Source: Leptospira biflexa | GTDB taxonomy: Bacteria > Spirochaetota > UBA4802 > UB4802 | Length of the DNA stretch: 37,539 nt | Reading direction: 5' to 3' | Assembly: GCA_020721905.1 (NCBI GenBank) | Contig: DYLU01000030.1 | Span: 1 to 37,539, forward strand | Shown here: positions 17,971-26,454 of the stretch, piece after piece | Numbering within the stretch: the first letter of the stretch is position 1 | How the letters are laid out: the number at the start of each line of letters is the position of its first letter | The notes under the pieces: generated by a model | Databases searched by the model: none | What the model was told of the DNA's origin: nothing | The model's input: only the letters and a program-made list of their open reading frames with translations | Made by a program: the position numbers and the translations under genes

Positions 17971-19041
17971 ATGGACAGGTCAACCGTGATTGAAACAATA
18001 CAGCATGAGCTTGATAACCTTTTTGCCCGGATTGCAGAACTAAAGCAAAGTGGAAAAAAGATAATTTTTACTCAGTGCGATATTGTGCCGTATGAAGTGT
18101 TTGCTGCGCACGGATTTGTTGTGAGTAAATTGCCACGATGGGTAGCCACAGCATTACGAGAGCCCGATAGCTTGATGTATAAAAAAGCAGTGGAGTATTG
18201 CTGCCTTGCCGATGTGCTCATTGTGCCACAGTATTGTACTATTATACCCAATGAAGTGCTGCAGCAATTGACTGTACGTGCTGTCCCGCAATATGAGGGC
18301 TTTGCCCAGGATGGAGTGGTCAGCCTTCACACAATACTGTATTCACTGTTGCGCTCTTTGGGAGTAGAGCAGGAATATCCCAGTGATGATAATCTCAAGC
18401 AGGCAGTTATTCTTTATGAAGAAATCCGTAAACTAATGCGGGCATTGACTGCCATGTATGCAGGTGCATTTACCCAGAGCCAGTTGCAGTTACTGTGTGA
18501 TGCGGCATTTTCACTGGTTCCTGAGCAGAGTCTCAAGCTGTTGCAGCAATTGTACCACGCAGTTGAGTCATCAATCAATAGTGACAATCAACAAGCCCAA
18601 AAAACGCTTATCTACAGTGATTTCAACAATTGGGATATGTGTGATGCATTGAAGGAATATGATATTGTCATTGTGGAGGATGATTGCTGCAATGGAAGGC
18701 GGCAGTTTGACATTTCATGCCATACTTCATCACAAAATCTGTACTATGAACTGTTGTATGCCTACTCATTTAAATCGTGGTGCCCTGCCATGCGTATGGT
18801 AAATGAACGCTATGAGCTTATTTATAAAGCATTGCCAAACTATGATATAAAGCTTGTTATATTTATACAGTCTTTTCTATACTCACGTAACAAGCACCTG
18901 CACAGTTTATATGAACAATGTTTGCTTCAGGGTACGGATGCGGTAATACTGCAGTCAGAAGCTATTATCAGGCAGTTTAGCGATTATATTACCGCATTGA
19001 AAGCCCGACACCATTTTGACATAACAGTTGACCTGAAATAA
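17971..19041 (+). CDS. Orphan HgdB-like 2-hydroxyacyl-CoA dehydratase family protein
   Basis: This 356-residue protein resembles single subunits of the 2-hydroxyacyl-CoA dehydratase/benzoyl-CoA reductase family. It has CDIVPYEVFAAHG near residue 36 (like the usual PxELxxAAG), cysteines C77, C78 and C89, and VEDDCCNGRRQF at about 235-246. The family binds a [4Fe-4S] cluster through such cysteines. The usual C-terminal Cys segment is not recognisable. No partner subunit or ATP-dependent activator gene is adjacent, unlike true dehydratase loci. ATG 17971 with AGGAG is preferred over TTG 17950. It may be a degenerate or repurposed relative. Confidence 0.65.
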   Translation: MDRSTVIETIQHELDNLFARIAELKQSGKKIIFTQCDIVPYEVFAAHGFVVSKLPRWVATALREPDSLMYKKAVEYCCLADVLIVPQYCTIIPNEVLQQLTVRAVPQYEGFAQDGVVSLHTILYSLLRSLGVEQEYPSDDNLKQAVILYEEIRKLMRALTAMYAGAFTQSQLQLLCDAAFSLVPEQSLKLLQQLYHAVESSINSDNQQAQKTLIYSDFNNWDMCDALKEYDIVIVEDDCCNGRRQFDISCHTSSQNLYYELLYAYSFKSWCPAMRMVNERYELIYKALPNYDIKLVIFIQSFLYSRNKHLHSLYEQCLLQGTDAVILQSEAIIRQFSDYITALKARHHFDITVDLK

Positions 19042-21000
19042 TCAGTGCAATGCTTTCAGGTAATCAGCGGTAATTCGAAATGCTTCCTGTAAAAATAAAT
19101 CATTTTCCAGGTTAATAAGCTTATCTTTCTTCCCTTTTTTAATTGAGCTTTCCAGATCCTTTTTGCGCTGTTCAATGCTGCTTTCATCCTTGAGATTGAT
19201 TTCCTTTGACTGCAGTTTTTGCTTTAAATCTTTGATCTCCTGTAAAAGTTTTGCATACTGTGTATCGTTCTGCAACCTATTGAATGATCTGGCTTTTAGC
19301 TGTGCAATAACATCAGCAGTAAGATAATTCCTGTATGGAGTATACGCAGCGGGAGGAATCTGTTTCCACTGTAATGCATATTTAAGTTTGTTTTCGCCAA
19401 TGTCCCATATTGTTGTGATATCAGGTACCGTGATATCAGGTTTTATCCCGTTAAGCTGGTTTGATGTGCCGGAAGGCTGGTAAAAAATGGCATTGGTAAT
19501 CTTGATGGCACCTTTTTTCTGGTACAGTTCCTTATATGATTGCACGGTTCCTTTGCCAAAGGTTGCATCTGTGCCAATGATGAGTCCACGCCGGTAATCA
19601 CGAATGGCTCCTGCAAATATCTCTGATGCACTTGCACTGAATTTGTCAATGAGCACAACAAGTGGCCCGTTGTAGTATACACCCGGGATTGGATCATCTA
19701 ATGGCTGGATATTGCCGGAGCTATCGTATACCTGCATAACCGGGCCAGCATCAATAAAAATACCGGCCAGTTTTAATGCCTCGCTCAAGGCACCGCCAGG
19801 ATTGCCGCGCAGGTCAACCACTATACATGCAACATTTTTCTTCATAAGGCTGTTAATCTGCATGAGGGTATCAGCGGTTGAACTTCTACCTTCTCCAAAT
19901 CCCTGCTGGGACATGTCAACATAGAATGAAGGTATTTTAATGTAGCCTATGGCGGGCCCATTCTCAGGTTGGAACATTTCAGATTTTACAGCGCTGTCCT
20001 CTAAGTTAATTTCCTCGCGTACAATGGGCACAATCATTCGCTTTTGTTCTTTGCTGTCAGGATTAATCCGTATGATGGTTAGCTTGACCAATGTGCCTTT
20101 TTTGCCGCGTATCATCTTAACCACATCGCGCAGGTCCATGTCAACAACGTCCACAGGTTCATCATTGCCCTGTGCAACAGCAACAATGCGGTCATTGGGC
20201 TGTAATTGTAGCTCTTTTGGAAGTTTGTCAGCCGCTCCACCCGGGATAATGCGGTCAACAATGGTATAGCCGTCTTCTGAGCGTAGCTGAACGCCAATGC
20301 CTTCAAGTTTTAAATTATTGGAAATCATGAAATCTTCATGTTCTTCCTGTGTCAGATAGTTGGTGTGAGGGTCAAGCGCCATTGAAAATGCGTTAAGGAA
20401 AACCGAAAACTGCTTTGCATTATCAAATTCCTGAATACGCTTGTTGTTAAGGTAAAACTTGCGTCTTAATTTTTCTTTTGCCTGCTCTTCGTTTAAGCTT
20501 TCTGAAGTTTGATAGTTTAAAAGCTGCAGCTTGATATTTTTGCGCCAGCGATCTTTGAGTTCATTTTTGTTATTGGCATAGGGTATTTTATCGCTGTCTA
20601 AATTTATTGTTTCATCTTCGGTGAAGGTATAGTGCTGTTTGAGTAATCCGCCAATAATATCATTTACTTCATCTACACGCTTTTTGTATGTACTGAAAAT
20701 ATCATCAAGAAACGTATAATCTTCTTTTTTGGATAAGTCATCAATAAGGGTATCATACCGTTTGGTAAATGTATCAACATCACTTTTGTAAAAATAATAT
20801 TTCCCGGGGTCAATAGCTGAAAGCAGGTTATTCAATGTACGCTGTGAGATGGTATTATCAAATTCATGGTACAGTACATGTTCATTTAAAAAGGTGCTGA
20901 TAATGTAATGAATATCGTTGGGATTAAGGACAACTGATTTTTTATAGCAGCCAAAAAACAGTATAAGAACTGATACAAACAGTATAATGTGTTTTTTCAT
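19042..21000 (-). CDS. prc: Lipoprotein Prc/CtpA-type tail-specific protease (S41)
   Basis: This 652-residue periplasmic serine protease degrades proteins from their C-termini. The lipobox FFGC puts the acylated cysteine at residue 18. A helical N-terminal domain (about 25-220), a PDZ domain (about 225-320) and the S41 core follow. The catalytic serine is in SASASEIF (S457) and the lysine in FGKGTVQ (K483). The spacing is one residue longer than in E. coli Prc. A C-terminal helical DUF3340-like tail is present. The start is placed at ATG 21000; a TTG at 21030 adds ten residues. It is convergent with the preceding gene with no gap. Confidence 0.93.
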   Translation of the reverse strand: MKKHIILFVSVLILFFGCYKKSVVLNPNDIHYIISTFLNEHVLYHEFDNTISQRTLNNLLSAIDPGKYYFYKSDVDTFTKRYDTLIDDLSKKEDYTFLDDIFSTYKKRVDEVNDIIGGLLKQHYTFTEDETINLDSDKIPYANNKNELKDRWRKNIKLQLLNYQTSESLNEEQAKEKLRRKFYLNNKRIQEFDNAKQFSVFLNAFSMALDPHTNYLTQEEHEDFMISNNLKLEGIGVQLRSEDGYTIVDRIIPGGAADKLPKELQLQPNDRIVAVAQGNDEPVDVVDMDLRDVVKMIRGKKGTLVKLTIIRINPDSKEQKRMIVPIVREEINLEDSAVKSEMFQPENGPAIGYIKIPSFYVDMSQQGFGEGRSSTADTLMQINSLMKKNVACIVVDLRGNPGGALSEALKLAGIFIDAGPVMQVYDSSGNIQPLDDPIPGVYYNGPLVVLIDKFSASASEIFAGAIRDYRRGLIIGTDATFGKGTVQSYKELYQKKGAIKITNAIFYQPSGTSNQLNGIKPDITVPDITTIWDIGENKLKYALQWKQIPPAAYTPYRNYLTADVIAQLKARSFNRLQNDTQYAKLLQEIKDLKQKLQSKEINLKDESSIEQRKKDLESSIKKGKKDKLINLENDLFLQEAFRITADYLKALH

Positions 21001-21321
21001 AACGGAACCTGTTCTTAGTATAAAGTTCAAAGTTTAAAGTTCTAAGATAATTATTTAAACTAATATATATCGTGGGGTAATTTTAGTCAAATAATTATCA
21101 GTGGCCATATCATATGGCCGGATAACAATAAATCTGCCAATACTGTAAGGTATGTATGACAATTTTTTGCCCTGTCATTGAAGTATATACATGTGTCAGT
21201 ACTTCTTTACGTGGTTTGAATCTGACAATAGTTACAATCCATATACAATAAATTAATTTGACATTATTATGAGTTTGCCATCAATGTGTTAGTCAATCAT
21301 ACTTTTAACAGGAGTCACGCT

Positions 21322-22749
21322 ATGGCGGCAAAAACAGTGAGCCAGTTAGTCCAGATGCTTGAACGTGGGGAAATCACATCTGTTGAAATAGTAACGGAGT
21401 ACCTCAAGGCAATTGATGAACACAAAGATTTAAATGCATATATCACTGTCACACATGAAACAGCCTTGCAGCAGGCAAAAGAATCAGATATGCGCCGAAA
21501 AGAAGGAAAGCCAAAATCAAAATTTGATGGTATTCCCATTGCAATTAAAGATAATATATGCACCAAAGGGGTGCTGACTACCTGTGCTTCGGGGATCCTG
21601 CAAAATTTTATTCCGCCCTACAGTGCTACTGCATATCAAAAATTACTAGATGCCGGGTTTATTCTTTTAGGAAAAACCAATTTAGATGAATTTGCCATGG
21701 GTTCCACCACTGAAACATCTTTTTTTGGCCCAACCAAAAATCCTGTTGATACAACAAAGGTCCCTGGTGGAAGCAGTGGTGGTTCTGCAGCAGCAGTAGC
21801 AGCAGATATGGCGCCGGTAGCACTTGGTTCTGACACTGGCGGTTCCATACGGCAGCCCGCATCGTTTTGCGGGGTGGTGGGAATAAAGCCCACCTATGGT
21901 AGGGTGTCACGCTACGGGCTGGTGGCATTTGCATCGTCGCTTGACCAGATTGGTACATTTGCACACACCGTTAAAGATGCAGCCAGCGTTCTTGCAGTCA
22001 TTTCAGGTATTGATGAGCGTGATGCAACATCCATCAATAAGCCGGTTGATTTTGATAGCACCACCGTAACCGGCAATATTAAGGGATTGCGCATAGGTGT
22101 ACCCCGGGAATATTTTAACGGCGTAAATGAGGCGATAGTTACTGCAGTCAAGGATGTATTAAAAAAATTAGAATCACAGGGAGCAGTTATCCGGGAGATT
22201 TCTTTACAATATACTGACTATGCTGTTCCTATCTACTATCTCATAGCAACAGCCGAGGCTTCATCAAATCTGGCCAGGTATGACGGTGTACGCTATGGCT
22301 ATCGCTCAAAAAATATACAGAAGCTTAACGACCTGTATGTGAAGACGCGCCAGGAAGGTTTTGGCAAAGAGGTAAAGCGGCGCATTATCTTAGGAACATT
22401 TGCCTTAAGTTCCGGCTATTACGATGCCTACTATCTCAAGGCATTGAAAGGCAGGCGCCTTATCATAGATGATTTTACAAAAGCATTCAGCCAGTGCGAC
22501 TGTATTGTTGCGCCAGTGACAACAACAACAGCTTTTGGTATAGGCGAAAAGATTTCTGATCCGCTGTCACTATACATGGCCGATATACTCACCATTCAGG
22601 CTAATCTGGCAGGCATACCGGGACTATCGGTGCCGGTGGCAAAGGATGCACATGGCCTTCCCATAGGCGTGCAGATAATGGCACAACATTTCAATGAAAA
22701 GGTGATGCTCAATGTGGCACAAGCTGTTGAAGAATGTGTTACACTGTAG
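21322..22749 (+). CDS. gatA: Glutamyl-tRNA(Gln)/aspartyl-tRNA(Asn) amidotransferase subunit A
   Basis: GatA is the amidase subunit that supplies ammonia for conversion of Glu-tRNA(Gln) to Gln-tRNA(Gln). The 475-residue protein has the amidase signature with the full triad: K76 in IAIKDNI, S151 in GGSSGGS and S175 in DTGGSIRQP. The start is at ATG 21322 with AGGAG upstream; an in-frame GTG at 21286 is less likely. gatB and gatC are not adjacent. A 255-base gap with a short tandem AAAGTT(C/T) repeat precedes it. Confidence 0.95.
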   Translation: MAAKTVSQLVQMLERGEITSVEIVTEYLKAIDEHKDLNAYITVTHETALQQAKESDMRRKEGKPKSKFDGIPIAIKDNICTKGVLTTCASGILQNFIPPYSATAYQKLLDAGFILLGKTNLDEFAMGSTTETSFFGPTKNPVDTTKVPGGSSGGSAAAVAADMAPVALGSDTGGSIRQPASFCGVVGIKPTYGRVSRYGLVAFASSLDQIGTFAHTVKDAASVLAVISGIDERDATSINKPVDFDSTTVTGNIKGLRIGVPREYFNGVNEAIVTAVKDVLKKLESQGAVIREISLQYTDYAVPIYYLIATAEASSNLARYDGVRYGYRSKNIQKLNDLYVKTRQEGFGKEVKRRIILGTFALSSGYYDAYYLKALKGRRLIIDDFTKAFSQCDCIVAPVTTTTAFGIGEKISDPLSLYMADILTIQANLAGIPGLSVPVAKDAHGLPIGVQIMAQHFNEKVMLNVAQAVEECVTL

Positions 22750-23143
22750 TATAGTTTTTTGTTTCAGCGCATGTGGCTATCAGTATGAAACAATACGATG
22801 TGTCAGGACTGTGACAGTGCCATATAATGATAGCCAGGCAATACCCGTACAGGTGAATTTTAGTGCATACATTGTAAACATACGCAATAACAGTGACATT
22901 GCACTTGCCAACAATGACGCTGTCAGGCGCTTATCAAAAGGTGATGTGGAAGGTGCTCTGAAGCTGTTACAAACTACTATTGCTACCAGTGAGCCAGCGG
23001 TGCTCAATAATTATGGGATTGCATTAATACTTAACGGTGACTTTGATAAGGGCTATGACTATATTTATAAAGCGGCAGTACTGAAACCGCATGATCCATA
23101 TTTCAGGGAAAATTACCTGTATCTGCATGAACTTAAACACTAA
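22712..23143 (+). CDS. Small TPR lipoprotein
   Basis: This 143-residue protein has a lipobox FSAC (C21) after a hydrophobic stretch. The C-terminal half has tetratricopeptide-like helices (NNYGIALILNGDFDKGYDYI). It starts inside the end of gatA with AAGGTG seven bases before the ATG, so it is coupled to gatA. It probably sits in the outer or inner membrane as an assembly or scaffold protein; the partner is unknown. Confidence 0.75.
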   Translation: MWHKLLKNVLHCSIVFCFSACGYQYETIRCVRTVTVPYNDSQAIPVQVNFSAYIVNIRNNSDIALANNDAVRRLSKGDVEGALKLLQTTIATSEPAVLNNYGIALILNGDFDKGYDYIYKAAVLKPHDPYFRENYLYLHELKH

Positions 23144-23621
23144 AGCAGTAATATTTTTATTGGCGATAGTACTTGCTACCGGTTGCTTCCATGAACCCGT
23201 TGATAAAGAATATTTCAATGACCTTTCAAAGGTCAAAGGTGGACAAAAGCCCACACCGCCGGTTGATGTGAGTATTGCAGTGGCAGATCATAGTATTACG
23301 CTAACATTTTATACTGATAAACTTGATAATGGTAATTTAATCACGTATGATCCTGATACCGGTACCAATGAAAATCTGTATTACCTTGTGTATATATCAG
23401 GAACTGATCCTGACACGTTTCCCGATCCAAAGTTATACTACGATATCCGTTACTATGCAGGCTATGTAGCTGAAACTGACTTTGAAGAAAGTGTTGACCC
23501 CAAGGAAGTGACAATTGAGGTTGAATCATCGTATCATGGTCCTGTTTATCTCTGGATGACATCGCATGATGGTGGCAGGGAAAGCGATCATACAGAGGTA
23601 GTATATGCTGTTATTTCATAG
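23127..23621 (+). CDS. Lipoprotein with an FN3-like domain
   Basis: The 164-residue product has a signal sequence and lipobox ATGC (C20). A beta-rich, acidic domain follows that reads like a fibronectin type III fold (PPVDVSIAVADHSITLTF early, and a late pattern of strands ending VVYAVIS). The start at ATG 23127 overlaps the previous gene's end; an in-frame ATG at 23091 is less likely because it hides the signal peptide. Function is unknown. It is part of the gatA-moaA cluster. Confidence 0.65.
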   Translation: MNLNTKAVIFLLAIVLATGCFHEPVDKEYFNDLSKVKGGQKPTPPVDVSIAVADHSITLTFYTDKLDNGNLITYDPDTGTNENLYYLVYISGTDPDTFPDPKLYYDIRYYAGYVAETDFEESVDPKEVTIEVESSYHGPVYLWMTSHDGGRESDHTEVVYAVIS

Positions 23622-23658
23622 ATGGCAAATGGTAATCTAAAATTATGGATATTATTGT

Positions 23659-24222
23659 ATGAGCTATCGCCCCGGATTAATTATTTGTATTTTGTTAACT
23701 TTTGGTATACATACTGCATTTGCGCAACAACCCTTTACGTTTGTCAAAACCAATGAACCTGTGAGCGTATGGAAGGCACTTGCCTGGGACGTTCTTCCGG
23801 GAGGAGGGCATATGTATACCGGTCATTATGAATATGCAGCTCTCTTTGCCGGTTTGAAAATTTCAGGTGTTTATGCTATTTACTACTACTATAATTACTG
23901 GCAGTATCGTGGTTCACTGTATCGATCGGCAAAAAAAGCAAATGAAGCACTGGATCCGCACCATGATTTGCTTTTTAAGGACCCGGAAGGTGGCTATAAA
24001 ACAGTAAAAGAATTTGGCTATGTATATGACAGGGCAGCCCATTATTTTACTTTGAGTATACTGGCAAATGCTGCTATATATATTACATCATGGATTTTTA
24101 CCTGGTACCATGTTCATAAGATAAATGAAATCAGGCAGCCAACATATGTAGGCTTTAATCAGTTTTCATTCACAACTGATGAAAATGGAACAGTGTGGGC
24201 CGCCTGTACCGTGAGGTGGTAA
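23659..24222 (+). CDS. Exported or membrane protein, DUF5683-like
   Basis: This 187-residue protein has an N-terminal signal peptide ending near TAFAQQ. It contains LPGGGHMYTGHYEYA and two hydrophobic helices (about 54-75 and 130-152). Proteins with a PG-G-x-Y motif and this layout occur as DUF5683-like membrane proteins. The function is unknown. Its start codon is inside a copy of the dispersed repeat (ATGAGCTATCGC) without a strong Shine-Dalgarno sequence. The stop codon directly abuts the moaA start. Confidence 0.65.
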   Translation: MSYRPGLIICILLTFGIHTAFAQQPFTFVKTNEPVSVWKALAWDVLPGGGHMYTGHYEYAALFAGLKISGVYAIYYYYNYWQYRGSLYRSAKKANEALDPHHDLLFKDPEGGYKTVKEFGYVYDRAAHYFTLSILANAAIYITSWIFTWYHVHKINEIRQPTYVGFNQFSFTTDENGTVWAACTVRW

Positions 24223-25209
24223 ATGCTTGTTGATAGCTTTGGCAGAACTATAGATTATGTTCGCATTTCAGTTACCGATCACTGCAATCTGCGCTGCATC
24301 TACTGTATGCCGGGAGGTGTGCAATGGTTGCCTCATGAAGAGATACTGCGCAATGAGGAAATAATCAGGCTTATTGATATATTTGTTGAACTTGGGATTA
24401 AAAAAGTACGGTTTACCGGCGGCGAACCATTGCTCAGGAAAGGTTTTTCAGATATTTTGCAAAAAGTCAGGAGCAACCATAGTCATCTGGAAATGTGCAT
24501 AAGTACCAATGGAACATTATTAGAAAATTATGTTGATGTAATCGAAACATGCAGGATTCAAAAAGTTAATGTAAGCCTTGATACGCTCAATTCAGCTACT
24601 TTTGAAAAAATAACAAAAGTCAATGGACTTGACCGTGTTCTTAGAGGAATAGAACGAATTTCTGCGCTGCCGTTTGTGGAAACCAAAATTAATTCTGTTA
24701 TAATGTCTTCTACTCTTGATGAACTTGAAGAGCTTATCAGGTTTGCATCACAGGTGCACGCTATACGATTTATTGAACACATGGCATTAGGCAAAGATCC
24801 TGTCCCATTTGTAAGTGCCGATGTGCTGATTGAAAAACTGAAAACTATGGGGAAATTACAACGCAGGGCTGATTATGATACAAATGTAGCTACAATGTAC
24901 GATTTTCAGTCTGACAATGCAACAAAACCCATAAAGGTAGGGATTATACCCGCGATATCACACAGATTTTGTTCACGATGTAATCGTTTACGCCTTACAC
25001 CTGATGGGATGCTGCGAGCATGTCTTCTTGATTCTACAGAATATAACCTGAAGCACATTCTAAGAGGCGTTTCAAACAGGGATATAAAAGAAGTAATACA
25101 AGAAGCTGTGTTTTATAAAAAGAAAGAACACTCATTACAACTGTGCGGTGATGCAGTATTTAATTGTTCGTGTATGACAATCCGTCCCATGTCAAAAATT
25201 GGTGGATAA
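24223..25209 (+). CDS. moaA: GTP 3',8-cyclase
   Basis: MoaA is a radical SAM enzyme that, with MoaC, makes cyclic pyranopterin monophosphate from GTP. The 328-residue protein has the SAM cluster cysteines C21, C25 and C28 (CNLRCIYC), the GGEPLLR motif, and the second-cluster cysteines C250, C253 and C267. The C-terminal GG essential in this family is present. GAGGTGG precedes the ATG, which abuts the previous gene. A terminator follows. Confidence 0.97.
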   Translation: MLVDSFGRTIDYVRISVTDHCNLRCIYCMPGGVQWLPHEEILRNEEIIRLIDIFVELGIKKVRFTGGEPLLRKGFSDILQKVRSNHSHLEMCISTNGTLLENYVDVIETCRIQKVNVSLDTLNSATFEKITKVNGLDRVLRGIERISALPFVETKINSVIMSSTLDELEELIRFASQVHAIRFIEHMALGKDPVPFVSADVLIEKLKTMGKLQRRADYDTNVATMYDFQSDNATKPIKVGIIPAISHRFCSRCNRLRLTPDGMLRACLLDSTEYNLKHILRGVSNRDIKEVIQEAVFYKKKEHSLQLCGDAVFNCSCMTIRPMSKIGG

Positions 25210-25214
25210 AAGAT

Positions 25215-25240
25215 AAAGCCGCTTATAAGCGGCTTTTATT
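25215..25240. terminator. Terminator shared by moaA and tRNA-Asp
   Basis: AAAGCCGCTTATAAGCGGCTTT (25215-25236) is a nearly continuous palindrome with an 8- to 10-bp stem. A TTTTATTTT run follows on the plus strand. It sits between moaA and the convergent tRNA-Asp gene. Confidence 0.85.
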
Positions 25241-25243
25241 TTG

Positions 25244-25318
25244 CGGGGTGTACGAGACTTGAACTCGCGACCTCCTGCGTGACAGGCAGGCACTCTAACC
25301 AAGCTGAGCTAACACCCC
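25244..25318 (-). tRNA. tRNA-Asp (anticodon GTC)
   Basis: On the minus strand the gene starts GGGGTGTTAGCTCAG and forms a full cloverleaf. The acceptor stem is GGGGTGT/ACACCCC. The anticodon arm is CCTGC-CTGTCAC-GCAGG with GTC at positions 34-36. The T arm contains GTTCAAGTC. The discriminator is G, as in tRNA-Asp. CCA is not encoded. Confidence 0.96.
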
Positions 25319-25329
25319 ATTTACTAAAA

Positions 25330-25358
25330 ACTATACTACAATAGGTTAAGCATGTCAA
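25330..25358 (-). promoter_or_regulatory. Promoter of tRNA-Asp
   Basis: On the minus strand, TTGACA (25353-25358), a 17-base spacer and TATAGT (25330-25335) give an almost perfect sigma-70 promoter. It lies 11 bases upstream of the tRNA 5' end. Confidence 0.8.
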
Positions 25359-25487
25359 CATCTGTCAATAAAAAAAATCACATTTTTTTATTATAACAAA
25401 AAAAATATAAAAAACGCTTTTATTTTTTTATTATCTGTGATGGTTTTATTTTCCGGGTTTTTATTTTGATGAATAAAAGGTTGTGAA

Positions 25488-26402
25488 ATGAGCTTAATAA
25501 TTTTTGATGATATTTATAATGAAATCCGTAAGCGTAATGCTGCAGGTGGATTTAAAGGTGTACCCTATTCGGATGAATTTGTAAAGTATGCATCAGGTTA
25601 CTATGGGCTTTCCATTGACCTTGTTAAGCGTATCATTCAGATACTTATAAATGCTCATAAAATATTTTCTATTGAGATTATATCAGAGGACAAGGCTCGT
25701 GACATTCCCCGAGTAGAAGGGTATGTGGTTTCGGACCTTGTTATGATTCGAAAATTAAGATCATTTTATCAAAGTGAACTTATTATACAGTATGAAAACG
25801 AATTCCATAAACGCTTGATGGTACATCAGCTAATTAAGGAAATTTTTCCAATGTTACGAAGTCTCAACAATACTGATATTGGAAAGGTTGCCAATCTGGC
25901 CATAATGCTTGAAGAACTTGAACGATATATGGAAAAGCATTATGATGAATTTACTGAGGAATGGATGGCTAAGCGTCTGGCTTATGAGATAAGTATATCC
26001 AATATTGATTTGCAGTTAGAAAGAAAACAATCGCAGAAAGGGAAAGATGATAGACAAGACTTGCCATCAGTTAAAGACAGAAGAAAAAAAAGAGTAGTAG
26101 ATGCACCTCAGTATAAGGAATTCATTGATAAAAGCAAAAGTTATCCATTGGAAAGGATTTTACAAATATATGGCATAGAATTTTTCTTACGGGTCCAGCT
26201 TCGTAATTATAAGTTTGATTATTTAAAAGAGCTTGTGCAGACAAAACAAATAAAGCGGAGGTCAGATTTATTATTACTTAAAAATATGCTCAATGCAGTT
26301 ATCCATAATAGAGATAAAGACCAGCAACTGGTGCACTATGAAGATGCAATATATTCGCTCATGCAGACTGTAAATCATTATCTGTTTGTTGAAAGGGAAT
26401 AA
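25488..26402 (+). CDS. Hypothetical protein, helical and charged
   Basis: I do not recognise this 304-residue cytosolic-type protein. It has no signal peptide or transmembrane segment. It is rich in predicted helices. A strongly basic, Gln/Lys-rich linker lies around residues 175-205 (ERKQSQKGKDDRQ). This separates an N-terminal part that looks helix-turn-helix-like (SIDLVKRIIQILINAHKIFSIEI) from a C-terminal helical part. The gene is monocistronic, between tRNA-Asp and a divergent-facing diguanylate cyclase. It could be a regulatory or nucleic-acid-binding protein, but that is speculation. Confidence 0.75.
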   Translation: MSLIIFDDIYNEIRKRNAAGGFKGVPYSDEFVKYASGYYGLSIDLVKRIIQILINAHKIFSIEIISEDKARDIPRVEGYVVSDLVMIRKLRSFYQSELIIQYENEFHKRLMVHQLIKEIFPMLRSLNNTDIGKVANLAIMLEELERYMEKHYDEFTEEWMAKRLAYEISISNIDLQLERKQSQKGKDDRQDLPSVKDRRKKRVVDAPQYKEFIDKSKSYPLERILQIYGIEFFLRVQLRNYKFDYLKELVQTKQIKRRSDLLLLKNMLNAVIHNRDKDQQLVHYEDAIYSLMQTVNHYLFVERE

Positions 26403-26454
26403 CTGAAGATGGTGTTTATTGTACATTTTAGCTGATATGGTACCTTACATATTT

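Noticed and set aside
21018-21045. Tandem AAAGTT(C/T) units before prc
   Set aside because: Three 7-base units are too short and imperfect to claim a functional repeat.
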